The notes under the pieces: generated by a model
Seen by the model: only the letters and a program-made list of their open reading frames with translations
The model's database searches: none
Told to the model about the DNA's origin: nothing
DNA from: an uncultured Bacteroidales bacterium
Lineage (GTDB): Bacteria > Bacteroidota > Bacteroidia > Bacteroidales > FEN-979
NCBI GenBank assembly: GCA_903959905.1
Contig: CAJBYO010000014.1
Coordinates: 29,295 to 93,294 of the forward strand
Direction: 5' to 3'
Length of the DNA stretch: 64,000 bases
Translations under genes and position numbers: made by a program
Shown here: piece by piece, positions 1 to 7,572 of the stretch
Layout of the letters: each line of letters opens with the position of its first letter
Position numbering within the stretch: the stretch's first letter is position 1

Positions 1-57
1 TACGACGAATCACTTTCCGTTGAGGAAATTATGAATGAATATTATAAGAATCATTAA
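1..57 (+). CDS. C-terminal end of an unidentified protein (5' truncated by window)
   Basis: An open frame runs from the first base to TAA at 55-57 and encodes only 18 residues ending in NEYYKNH. It is 10 bases before the STAS gene and on the same strand, so the two are probably co-transcribed. In many bacteria STAS proteins follow serine kinases or PP2C phosphatases, but nothing in these residues identifies the family. Confidence 0.5.
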   Translation, partial: YDESLSVEEIMNEYYKNH

Positions 58-67
58 TCTCTGAACC

Positions 68-379
68 ATGGTGACTTTTAATTATAACCCCGACGATAAA
101 GTTTTAACAGCTACATTTTCAGGTCGGCTTGACACAATAGCAGTCATGAAACTAAGTGAAATCATTCAGATCAAACTGCCGATGACCGACGGTAAATCTG
201 AGGAGAAAATAGTTTTTGATCTTCGGGATGTGGACTATATTTCATCCTCATTCATCAGGATTTGCGTAAATGTTGCCAAGCAGGCTGCTCCCGGAAATTT
301 TTCAATTGCCCATTGTCAGCCTTTTATCAAGAAAACCTTTAAAATTTCGGGTCTTGACGACATTCTGCATGTAAGCTGA
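68..379 (+). CDS. STAS-domain protein (anti-sigma factor antagonist-like)
   Basis: The 103-residue product is a single STAS-type domain: an N-terminal beta hairpin, the 'SGRLDT' strand-turn near residues 18-23, and 'IVFDLRDVDYISSSFIRI' at about 48-65, which is the usual phosphorylation loop region of SpoIIAA/RsbV relatives (the serines at 59-61 are the candidate phospho-acceptors). Such proteins work in partner-switching systems with an anti-sigma kinase and a PP2C phosphatase; neither partner is visible here apart from the truncated gene just upstream. Start ATG at 68 is the first in frame. Family is fairly sure, the regulated process unknown. Confidence 0.8.
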   Translation: MVTFNYNPDDKVLTATFSGRLDTIAVMKLSEIIQIKLPMTDGKSEEKIVFDLRDVDYISSSFIRICVNVAKQAAPGNFSIAHCQPFIKKTFKISGLDDILHVS

Positions 380-421
380 AAGATTTGTTTAAACTTTATC
401 AAGTCATTCAGAATTTTGCCG

Positions 422-429
422 TATCTTTG
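422..429 (+). promoter_or_regulatory. Bacteroidota-type minus-7 box for rhlE
   Basis: TATCTTTG fits the TAnnTTTG minus-7 consensus. No good TTTG minus-33 word lies about 20 bases upstream. If used, it gives rhlE a leader of about 145 bases, long for this genome; cold-induced helicase genes often have long leaders, but no specific structure was recognised. Confidence 0.45.
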
Positions 430-583
430 CAATCTCATTTGAAAGATTGTATTTCAATCTGTATGTAATCCTCCCACTTTTACAATTCAGCCCAACGTAC
501 ATTTTTTTAAATAACCTCCGTCTCAATGGTGTATTTACGCTATTGTCAACGGGGAAAATAAATTTATACCTAATAAACAATTA

Positions 584-1720
584 ATGACTTTTGAAAATCT
601 AAATCTTATCCAGCCGCTTTTGAGTGCTGTAAAGAAAAAAGGGTACCTGAACCCAACACCAATACAGGAAAAAGCGATCCCAACGATTTTACAGGGAAAA
701 GATATATTCGGATGTGCACAAACAGGTACCGGGAAAACCGCTGCTTTCGCACTCCCCATCCTTCAACTGCTTGAAACAGAAAAAGACCGCAATCAGCGCA
801 GGGCCGTAAAGGCATTGATCCTCGCTCCCACCCGCGAACTCGTTGCACAGATCAGCGCAGAGTTTAACACATACGGACAGGGGCTGGATTTGCGCCTGGT
901 AACCATTTACGGTGGCATATCACAGAAAGCGCAAACACAGTCGCTCCAAAGAGGAGTTGACATCATCGTTGCCGCCCCCGGCAGGCTGCTTGACCTGATG
1001 AACCAGGGCTTTGTACATCTTGACAAGGTGGAATACCTGGTTCTGGATGAGGCCGACCGCATGCTTGACATGGGTTTTATCAATGACATCAGGAAGATCA
1101 CAGCAAAACTGCCAGCTAAAAGGCAAACCATGCTGTTCTCAGCCACTGCCCCCGATGAAATCAGGAAACTGGCTGCATCGCTGCTTCGTAACCCGGTTCA
1201 GTTGAATCTTTCACCTGACACCATGCCCCCGATCCTTGTTTCACAATCTGTTTACCATGTTAAAAAGGAGAATAAGAAATTGCTCCTGACCCATGTTTTA
1301 CAGAATGAACTGGTAAAAAACGTACTGATCTTCACGCGCACCAAGCACGGAGCAGATAAAGTTGTGAAGGACCTGATCCGTAACGGGATCAAGGCGCAGG
1401 CCATCCACGGGAATAAATCGCAAAGTGCACGCGACAAAGCGCTGAAAGATTTTAAAGACCGGAGTATCCGTGTCCTCGTAGCAACTGATGTTGCCTCCAG
1501 GGGCATTGACGTTGACAAACTCAGCCATGTCATCAATTATGAAATTCCTGAACAGGCGGAAACCTACGTGCACCGTATCGGCAGAACAGGCAGGGCCGGA
1601 GAAGCCGGGTCTGCATTGTCATTCTGCTCGGCAGATGAAAGGCCGTACCTTAAGAACATTCATAAGTTGATCCATAAGAACATAGATGTGGTTACTTCGC
1701 ATCCGTTCGCGATAAACTAA
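584..1720 (+). CDS. rhlE: DEAD-box ATP-dependent RNA helicase, RhlE type
   Basis: The 378-residue protein has the full helicase motif series: Q motif (TPIQ, 25-28), Walker A AQTGTGKT (45-52), PTREL (82-86), PGRLLDL (132-138), DEAD (155-158), SAT (186-188), then in the RecA-like domain 2 'VATDVASRGID' (about 302-312) and HRIGRTGRAG (about 331-340). It unwinds short RNA duplexes and acts in ribosome assembly, RNA decay or cold adaptation. It stops shortly after domain 2 and lacks the long basic C-terminal tail seen in many RhlE proteins, so it is a minimal core. It stands alone, ended by a strong hairpin. Confidence 0.93.
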   Translation: MTFENLNLIQPLLSAVKKKGYLNPTPIQEKAIPTILQGKDIFGCAQTGTGKTAAFALPILQLLETEKDRNQRRAVKALILAPTRELVAQISAEFNTYGQGLDLRLVTIYGGISQKAQTQSLQRGVDIIVAAPGRLLDLMNQGFVHLDKVEYLVLDEADRMLDMGFINDIRKITAKLPAKRQTMLFSATAPDEIRKLAASLLRNPVQLNLSPDTMPPILVSQSVYHVKKENKKLLLTHVLQNELVKNVLIFTRTKHGADKVVKDLIRNGIKAQAIHGNKSQSARDKALKDFKDRSIRVLVATDVASRGIDVDKLSHVINYEIPEQAETYVHRIGRTGRAGEAGSALSFCSADERPYLKNIHKLIHKNIDVVTSHPFAIN

Positions 1721-1736
1721 CACCATCTGTAGACCA

Positions 1737-1773
1737 GACCTTCCAGGTTTTAAAAACCTGGAAGGTCTTTTTT
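1737..1773 (+). terminator. Rho-independent terminator / palindromic repeat after rhlE
   Basis: Perfect 15-bp arms GACCTTCCAGGTTTT (1737-1751) and its complement (1753-1767) meet with one central base, so the real loop will be a few A/T bases. A run of T follows at 1768-1773. It separates rhlE from the convergent dnaE gene. The ACCTTCCAGGTTTT palindrome looks like a mobile intergenic repeat reused as a terminator. Confidence 0.85.
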
Positions 1774-4700
1774 TACCCCCTGGGATCTCCCTGCAACGGC
1801 ATTTTTGCCATCTTTTCTACGTTCATGCTCGGAAAGCCGAACTCCTCCACGATCTTTCCTTTTACCAGGTATACCCCGTCGCCCCGGAACGGGTACTCTG
1901 TAACTGCTTTCGGGAAGTGAACGGTGTCAAAGAAGCGTCCGTTGACGTCAATGAACGTGCCGAAATGCATCCACTCCCGTTTGATGGTACGTACATATTT
2001 AATGGTGACCAGCAATCCGAGCATGCGGATGGTCTTTCCCACCGAGGAAGCCATTTCATGTGCCAGGATGTCGCCGCGGAATTTTGTTTCAAGCAGGTCA
2101 AAATAGGTGTTGGTGATCGGGAACCCGAGCAGTTCAATCTCATCGTACACATCGGCAAGGAGGTTTTGCTCAAGTACCGGCAGGTCAAATTTCGCAACAG
2201 CAGTTTGAAAAAGCTGCGGATTTATCATCGGAGGATTTACCATTGACGAAGGATCAGCGTCACCGACTCGCCTTTTCACCATTTCACCATTTTTCCCGGC
2301 TGCATGGTTTTTCCCCAGCAACATATGTGCCTCCCAGAGGAGCGAAGCCTTTGGCCTCCCTGTAAAGCGAAATGCACCAACCCTGATGAGAATGATCAGT
2401 TGGTCGAGGGTAACGGGAACCCGCTCCGCAAAATCCTCCAGTCCGGAATATGGCCGAAAATCGCAGATAACCTTAGCAAAAGCCGCCTCCAGGTTTGCCA
2501 CATGGATAAAACCGAGGAAAATATCCGTTCCCCGGATGGATGTCTTGTATTCGCTGTTGTTCACACACGGAACGTGCAGGTTGGCCCCTGATATCCTGGC
2601 CTCATTGAAATAAACCCAGGATGAATAAAACCCTCCGAAGTTATTGATCACCCCGGTGATGAACTCCAGCGGGTAATGGGCCTTGAGATAAAGGCTCTGG
2701 TAGCTTTCAACCGCATAGGAGGCCGAGTGTGCCTTTGAAAACGAGTACCCGGCAAAGGATTCAATCTGACGCCACACCTCCTTTGTTACCTCCTCCGGGT
2801 AGCCCGCGTTCCGGCAATTCTCGAAAAATTTGTCAATAATCCGCTGCAATTCCTTTTTTGACCGGTATTTCCCGCTCATGGCACGGCGGATCACATCGGC
2901 ATCGGCCAGGTCAAGGCCGGCGAAATGGTGGCATATCTTCAGCACATCCTCCTGGTATACCATCACCCCGTAGGTCTCTTTCAACTGCTCCTCCATCACG
3001 GGATGCAGATATTTGAACTTATCAGGATTGTGAAACCGGAAGATATACTCTTTCATCATTCCTGAACGCGCCACTCCCGGGCGGATGATGGAACTGGCGG
3101 CCACCAGGGTCCGGTAGTTGTCACAGTGCAGTTTCTTCAGCAAACCGCGCATGGCAGGGCTTTCCACATAGAAACAGCCGATTGTGCGGGCATTGCGCAA
3201 CTGCTCCTTCACCTTTTCATCTTCCTTAAAAGCCCGCACCTGGTGAACATCCACACTAATACCCCGGTTCTTTTTGACAAGTTCAGCCGCCTCGTAGATA
3301 TGGCCGATTCCACGCTGGCTCAGGATATCCAGTTTCTCAAAGCCGATATCCTCGGCAACATACATGTCAAACTGGGTGGTGGGGAAACCTTTCGGCGGCA
3401 GGTCAAGCGCGGTGTAGCAGGTAATCGGGTCCTCGGAGATCAGCACCCCGCCGGCATGGATGCTGCGTATGTTGGGGAAGTCGGCCATCATCTCCCCGAG
3501 TTCATTGATCTTTCTTATGATGTGATTTTTGTGAATGGCCTCCTCCGGGTGCTTCAGAAAAGCATCGATCTCGCCTTTCGGCAGCCCGTGCACTTTCCCC
3601 AGCTCGCGAAAAATCGATTTATCCCTGAATGTTGACATGGCACCAAGGAGGGCTGTGTACTCACGTCCATACCTTTTAAATATATAGTCAAGTACGTCGT
3701 CGCGTTCCTTCCAGGAGTAATCGATATCAAAGTCGGGGGGAGAGGTGCGTTTCGGGTTGATGAACCGTTCAAAGTAGAGGTCAAGTTCAATCGGATCAAC
3801 ATCGGTGATACGCAGGCAATAGGCCACAATGCTGTTTGCACCGCTCCCCCGCCCCACATGGTAAAAACCGCGCGACATGGAGTAGCGGATGATGTCCCAG
3901 GTTATGAGAAAATAGGCGGCAAAGCCCATTTTGTCAATAATATCCAGTTCATGGCGGATGCGCCGCTTTGCTTCGCCGTTCCCTCTTCCATAGCGGTACA
4001 GCAGGCCGTCCATGGCCAGTTTCTCCAGCAGGATAAGGTCATCATAGCGGGTGCCGGTAAAGGTTTTCCTGTTCTTGCAAGCCTTGAAATCAAATGAGAT
4101 GGAACACTCCTCCATCAATTTTTCGGTATTCCTTATTATTTCAGGAAAGTCGCGGCAGATCTCCCGCAATTCAGCCACCGGGTGCATGATCTCATCAGCA
4201 GCCGCGACCTGGTGCGGCTCCAGCCTGCTCAGCAGCACATTATGGTCAACCGCCCGGAAGTTGCAGTGTAACTCATACTCTTTCGCATTCCGGAATGTGA
4301 CCGGCGCCATCAGCACCATGCGAGAAACAAGATCGCGGTGGCGTGAGAGCATAAGCGGGTTCAGGTCGGAGGGGCGGATGCCGATGAGGTCGTGACGCGT
4401 GACGGGTGACGGGTGACGGGTGACGGGTGACGAGTGACGGGTGACGGGTGACGCGTGACAGGTGACAGGTGACGGGTGGCGGATTTCACTGTTTTGCAAG
4501 GGATAGATTACGAACGCATGCTCAAACTCCGGCGCCCGGTCGGGAAACGGGAGGTTTCCCAGGTTATGGCGGCTCAGGAATTCATTTAACTCGCGGAAAC
4601 CTTCGTTGTTTTTAGCCAGTCCGGTGTACAGCAACCTGTCGGCACTGCGAAACTCTATCCCGGCAACAGGTTTGACCCCCTTCTCATTGCATGTTGCCAC

Positions 4701-4841
4701 AAAGTCCATGATGCCGGTGGAGTTGTTAATATCGGTGAGGGCCATCACGGATGCATTCTTCATCACCGCTTCCTCCACGAGGTTTTCCACAGAGAGTGTG
4801 CCGTAGCGGAGGGAGAAGTAGGAGTGGCAGGAGAGGTGCAT
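1773..4841 (-). CDS. DNA polymerase III alpha subunit, DnaE2/ImuC-like error-prone paralogue
   Basis: The 1022-residue C-family polymerase is shorter than replicative DnaE (about 1160-1250). It has a PHP domain at about 1-115 (HSYFS, 'ALTDINN'), palm residues in PDFDID (369-374) with the likely catalytic aspartates 372 and 374, a third in 'EKLDILSQRG' (Asp505), fingers, HhH region and a C-terminal OB-fold (about 920-1010). Placement in a module with dinB and a LexA-like repressor suggests translesion synthesis. Between PHP and palm, residues 121-150 are a repeated SPVTRHP peptide coded by a 7-bp array; a second short repeat codes 'KNGEMVKR' near 850-857. Start ATG at 4841. A shared TAATCATTA operator candidate lies upstream. 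The polymerase family is sure; the error-prone role is inferred. Confidence 0.88.
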   Translation of the reverse strand: MHLSCHSYFSLRYGTLSVENLVEEAVMKNASVMALTDINNSTGIMDFVATCNEKGVKPVAGIEFRSADRLLYTGLAKNNEGFRELNEFLSRHNLGNLPFPDRAPEFEHAFVIYPLQNSEIRHPSPVTCHASPVTRHSSPVTRHPSPVTRHDLIGIRPSDLNPLMLSRHRDLVSRMVLMAPVTFRNAKEYELHCNFRAVDHNVLLSRLEPHQVAAADEIMHPVAELREICRDFPEIIRNTEKLMEECSISFDFKACKNRKTFTGTRYDDLILLEKLAMDGLLYRYGRGNGEAKRRIRHELDIIDKMGFAAYFLITWDIIRYSMSRGFYHVGRGSGANSIVAYCLRITDVDPIELDLYFERFINPKRTSPPDFDIDYSWKERDDVLDYIFKRYGREYTALLGAMSTFRDKSIFRELGKVHGLPKGEIDAFLKHPEEAIHKNHIIRKINELGEMMADFPNIRSIHAGGVLISEDPITCYTALDLPPKGFPTTQFDMYVAEDIGFEKLDILSQRGIGHIYEAAELVKKNRGISVDVHQVRAFKEDEKVKEQLRNARTIGCFYVESPAMRGLLKKLHCDNYRTLVAASSIIRPGVARSGMMKEYIFRFHNPDKFKYLHPVMEEQLKETYGVMVYQEDVLKICHHFAGLDLADADVIRRAMSGKYRSKKELQRIIDKFFENCRNAGYPEEVTKEVWRQIESFAGYSFSKAHSASYAVESYQSLYLKAHYPLEFITGVINNFGGFYSSWVYFNEARISGANLHVPCVNNSEYKTSIRGTDIFLGFIHVANLEAAFAKVICDFRPYSGLEDFAERVPVTLDQLIILIRVGAFRFTGRPKASLLWEAHMLLGKNHAAGKNGEMVKRRVGDADPSSMVNPPMINPQLFQTAVAKFDLPVLEQNLLADVYDEIELLGFPITNTYFDLLETKFRGDILAHEMASSVGKTIRMLGLLVTIKYVRTIKREWMHFGTFIDVNGRFFDTVHFPKAVTEYPFRGDGVYLVKGKIVEEFGFPSMNVEKMAKMPLQGDPRG
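2271..2295. repeat. Short AAATGGTG-type repeat inside dnaE
   Basis: On the coding (minus) strand the sequence reads roughly AAATGGTG-AAATGGTG-AAAAGGCG, period 8, in frame within the variable linker before the OB-fold. It matches the family of intergenic AAATGGTA repeats at 4847-4885, 7530-7572 and 47181-47250. Confidence 0.6.
4392..4482. repeat. 13-unit 7-bp tandem array (GTGACGG) inside dnaE coding sequence
   Basis: Thirteen contiguous heptamers run GTGACGC, four GTGACGG, GTGACGA, two GTGACGG, GTGACGC, two GTGACAG, GTGACGG, GTGGCGG. Because 7 is not a multiple of 3, three units make one 7-residue peptide (SPVTRHP) and all three frames of the array are stop-free. Gain or loss of one unit would shift the frame of the downstream polymerase domain. 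Confidence 0.95.
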
Positions 4842-4846
4842 AGGGG

Positions 4847-4885
4847 ATGGCGAAATGGTAAAATGGTAAAATGGTAAGTGGTGAG
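4847..4885. repeat. Quasi-periodic 8-bp repeat (AATGGTAA) upstream of dnaE
   Basis: Units GATGGCGA, AATGGTAA (three times) and GTGGTGAG follow each other just upstream of the dnaE start. The same family in the opposite orientation lies at 7530-7572, so the two copies flank the kefF-kefC pair as an inverted repeat. Confidence 0.8.
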
Positions 4886-4891
4886 ATGACG

Positions 4892-4938
4892 AATGATTAG
4901 TTTTTGATCATTTTGGTGATTACAATATAATCATTAAT
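4892..4938. promoter_or_regulatory. Candidate LexA/S24-type operator upstream of dnaE
   Basis: The 15-mer AATATAATCATTAAT (4924-4938) is identical to one at 8771-8785 between dinB and the XRE-S24 gene. Here it overlaps a clean inverted repeat TGATTA-caata-TAATCA (4917-4933). A second TAATCATT word sits inverted at 4892-4899; the other locus also has two such words. Regulation by the S24 protein is inferred from this sharing. Confidence 0.55.
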
Positions 4939-5021
4939 CGAGAAAATACAAGATTTTTTTTCCGGCGCAGTTCAAATAAAATTTCCGGCAGGCATATCAG
5001 GATAGAAATATTCTAAATTAG

Positions 5022-5029
5022 TACCTTTG
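5022..5029 (+). promoter_or_regulatory. Minus-7 box for the kefF-kefC operon
   Basis: TACCTTTG matches TAnnTTTG and lies 23 bases before the kefF ATG. No convincing minus-33 word is seen at the usual spacing. Confidence 0.5.
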
Positions 5030-5052
5030 CCGCAAATTTCTAATCCGCGCAT

Positions 5053-5658
5053 ATGCCCAGGAAGATTCTGATACTTTTCGTCCACCCAAGGTTTGAAAAA
5101 TCGCTTAACAATCAGCTGTTGGTCAAACATATACCAATTTCGGAACACATCACGTTTCATGACCTGTATGAGCGGTACCCCGATTTCAATATTGATGTGG
5201 CATTTGAGAAAGAGTTGCTGGAAAGTCATGATGTTATTATCTGGCAGCATCCGTTTTACTGGTACAGTGCCCCTCCCCTGCTCAAGCAGTGGATTGACAT
5301 TGTGCTGGAGTTCGGGTGGGCATACGGCCCGGGCGGCACAAATCTCCGGGGAAAGTACGTTTTCAACACCATCACAGCGGGCGGGCAGCGCATTGCCTAC
5401 AGCAGGGAGGGTTATAACGGTTTTACGGTAAAGGAGCTGCTGGCACCGTTTGAGCAAACTGCACGGCTCTGCAAAATGACATACCTTCCTCCCTTTGCAA
5501 TGCACGGCACACACAGGATTACGAAGGAAGAGGCATTACAGACAGCAGGACATTATAAATATTTACTTGAAACGCTGACGGGCGACAACGCTCCGGTTGA
5601 AGAGATGCAGGGCCACCCATACCTGAACGACTGGATCAACCGTCAGGATAAAGAATAA
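5053..5658 (+). CDS. kefF: NAD(P)H-dependent FMN oxidoreductase, KefF-like
   Basis: The 201-residue flavodoxin-2 fold protein (KefF/MdaB/NQO family) begins 'ILILFVHPRFEKS', the FMN phosphate loop, and has the typical segment 'WQHPFYWYSAPPLLKQWID' at about 60-78, followed by 'GWAYGPGG'. KefF proteins are quinone reductases that bind and activate the KefC antiporter during electrophile stress. Its stop overlaps the next start (TAATG at 5656-5660), so it is translationally coupled to the antiporter, which supports a regulatory subunit role rather than a free-standing enzyme. Start ATG 5053. Confidence 0.85.
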   Translation: MPRKILILFVHPRFEKSLNNQLLVKHIPISEHITFHDLYERYPDFNIDVAFEKELLESHDVIIWQHPFYWYSAPPLLKQWIDIVLEFGWAYGPGGTNLRGKYVFNTITAGGQRIAYSREGYNGFTVKELLAPFEQTARLCKMTYLPPFAMHGTHRITKEEALQTAGHYKYLLETLTGDNAPVEEMQGHPYLNDWINRQDKE

Positions 5659-7529
5659 TGCTTATGAACTTTCTGGCACAAGCGCTCATATATCTTGCAG
5701 CAGCAGTTGTATGTGTCCCCATTGCCAAACGGCTTGGGATGGGATCTGTTCTCGGATACCTGTTTGCCGGCGTCCTCATCGGGCCTTTCGTGATGGGATT
5801 TATTGGCAAAGAGGGACAGGATATCATGCATTTCGCCGAATTCGGCGTGGTCATGATGCTCTTCCTGATCGGGCTTGAACTTGAGCCGTCGCATTTCTGG
5901 CGACTCAGAAAATCCATCCTGGGACTGGGGACAATGCAACTTGGCATTACCTCTGTAATCTTGTTCCTCATCCTGGCGGCCTCAGGTTTTTCGTGGAAGG
6001 CATCCGTTGCCACTGCACTCGCACTGGCCATGTCGTCAACCGCCATTGCCCTGCAAACGGTCAAGGAGAAGGGTTTGTCGCAAACAGTTTCGGGTCAGGC
6101 ATCCTTTTCCGTTCTTCTGTTCCAGGATATTGCGGTGATACCGATCCTGGCCATCCTGCCCCTGTTTGCCGTGCAGGGATCGTCTATTTCTGCTTCAGGT
6201 CACCAAACGTTCATTGACCAGTTGCCGGGCTGGCTTCAAACTGTTTCTATCTTCGTGGCCATAGGCATTATTTACAGCGCCGGCAGATTTCTCATCGTTC
6301 CCATGCTCCGGCTCATCGCAAAAACACAACTCCGTGAACTGTTCACGGCCTCATCCCTGTTTCTTGTCGTGGCCATTGCCATGCTGATGCAACTTGTCGG
6401 CCTGAGTCCTGCGCTGGGGGCCTTCCTGGCGGGGGTTGTGCTTGCCAACAGCGAGTACCGGCATGAACTTGAAAGCGACCTTCAGCCTTTCAAGGGGTTG
6501 CTCCTCGGACTTTTCTTCATTGGCGTAGGTGCCTCCATCAATTTTGAACTTATTGAGAAGCAGCCGTTGCTCATAGCCGGACTGGTAGTGATGGTCATGG
6601 TTGTTAAAGCTGGTGTGCTTTTCTTCAGTGGCAAGGTATTCAGGTTGTCTACCGACCAGAACCTGTTTTACACCTTTGCGCTGTCGCAGGTCGGCGAATT
6701 TGCCTTTGTGCTGTTTTCCTTTACAGGCCAGTTGCAGATCATCAGCACCGAATGGATGAACATCCTGATGGCCGTAACGGCGATCACAATGACAATCACG
6801 CCTTTATTACTGCTGTTAAACGAAAAGGTTATTGATCCGCGGTTCGGGGTAAAGGAAAAACCCGGAGAGAGAGAGACAGATCACATTGACACACAGCATT
6901 CGGTGATCATTGCAGGATTTGGCCACTTCGGAAGTACGATCGGGAGATTCCTGCGGGCGAACGGCGTGGAGGCGACGATTCTTGACAATGACTCCGACCG
7001 GGTTGAACTCCTCCGCAAAATGGGCTTTAAAGTCTATTACGGAGATGCCACGCGCCTTGACCTGTTGAAATCGGCAGGTGCCGATGATGCAAAGATCATG
7101 ATCGCGGCCATTGATTCTCCGGAAATTAACAAAGAGCTGGCCGCCACTGTCAAAAAACATTTTCCCGGGTTAAAACTGATGGTCAGGGCCAAAAGCAGGA
7201 TGGACGCCTATGAATACATTGAAATGGGGCTGACCGACATCTACAGGGAGAGCCTCCATACTTCCGTGAAAATGGCCGTGGATGTGCTGACCAGGATGGG
7301 ACACCGGAGCTACACCGCAAGCCGCCAGGGGCAGAAATTCCTTCAGTATGATGAAGAAGCCCTGCTTGGCATGGCCTCCATCAGGCATGACCAGAAAAAA
7401 TACATTCTCCAGGCACGCGAGAATTTCCGCATGCAGGAAGAGCTGCTTTCCCAGGACCTGAAACAGGACCTGACTGAAAACGACCATGCATGGGACAGCG
7501 AAGAAATCCGAACCGGAATAAACAAATAA
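5658..7529 (+). CDS. kefC: Glutathione-regulated potassium efflux/proton antiporter (CPA2, KefC-like)
   Basis: The 623-residue inner-membrane protein has about 12 transmembrane segments over residues 1-380, including the KefB/KefC signature 'LGAFLAGVVLANSEYRHEL' and 'FKGLLLGLFFIGVGASINF'. A cytoplasmic RCK/TrkA-N domain starts near residue 413 with IIAGFGHFGSTIG (a GxGxxG nucleotide-binding loop) and 'YYGDATRLDLLKSAGADDA'. It should exchange K+ for H+ and acidify the cytoplasm when electrophile-glutathione adducts form. It overlaps kefF by one base. A start two codons later (ATG 5664) is equally possible. The cassette lies between two SOS-type polymerase genes and is flanked by inverted short repeats. 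Confidence 0.9.
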   Translation: MLMNFLAQALIYLAAAVVCVPIAKRLGMGSVLGYLFAGVLIGPFVMGFIGKEGQDIMHFAEFGVVMMLFLIGLELEPSHFWRLRKSILGLGTMQLGITSVILFLILAASGFSWKASVATALALAMSSTAIALQTVKEKGLSQTVSGQASFSVLLFQDIAVIPILAILPLFAVQGSSISASGHQTFIDQLPGWLQTVSIFVAIGIIYSAGRFLIVPMLRLIAKTQLRELFTASSLFLVVAIAMLMQLVGLSPALGAFLAGVVLANSEYRHELESDLQPFKGLLLGLFFIGVGASINFELIEKQPLLIAGLVVMVMVVKAGVLFFSGKVFRLSTDQNLFYTFALSQVGEFAFVLFSFTGQLQIISTEWMNILMAVTAITMTITPLLLLLNEKVIDPRFGVKEKPGERETDHIDTQHSVIIAGFGHFGSTIGRFLRANGVEATILDNDSDRVELLRKMGFKVYYGDATRLDLLKSAGADDAKIMIAAIDSPEINKELAATVKKHFPGLKLMVRAKSRMDAYEYIEMGLTDIYRESLHTSVKMAVDVLTRMGHRSYTASRQGQKFLQYDEEALLGMASIRHDQKKYILQARENFRMQEELLSQDLKQDLTENDHAWDSEEIRTGINK

Positions 7530-7572
7530 CCATTTCACCACTTCACCATTTTACCATTTTACCATTTTACTA
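7530..7572. repeat. Quasi-periodic 7-8 bp repeat between kefC and dinB ends
   Basis: Starting right after the kefC stop, units CCATTTCA, CCACTTCA and several CCATTTTA-type words fill the gap and run into the dinB stop codon. It is the reverse complement of the repeat at 4847-4885. Confidence 0.8.

Noticed and set aside
3126..3635. 169-codon plus-strand open frame inside dnaE
   Set aside because: Antisense to the conserved polymerase palm; a shadow of the high-GC third positions.
4392..4482. CRISPR array
   Set aside because: Units are 7 bp without spacers and lie inside a coding gene.
4972..5514. 180-codon minus-strand open frame opposite kefF
   Set aside because: It lies fully antisense to a clear flavodoxin-fold gene and its product has no recognisable domain pattern.
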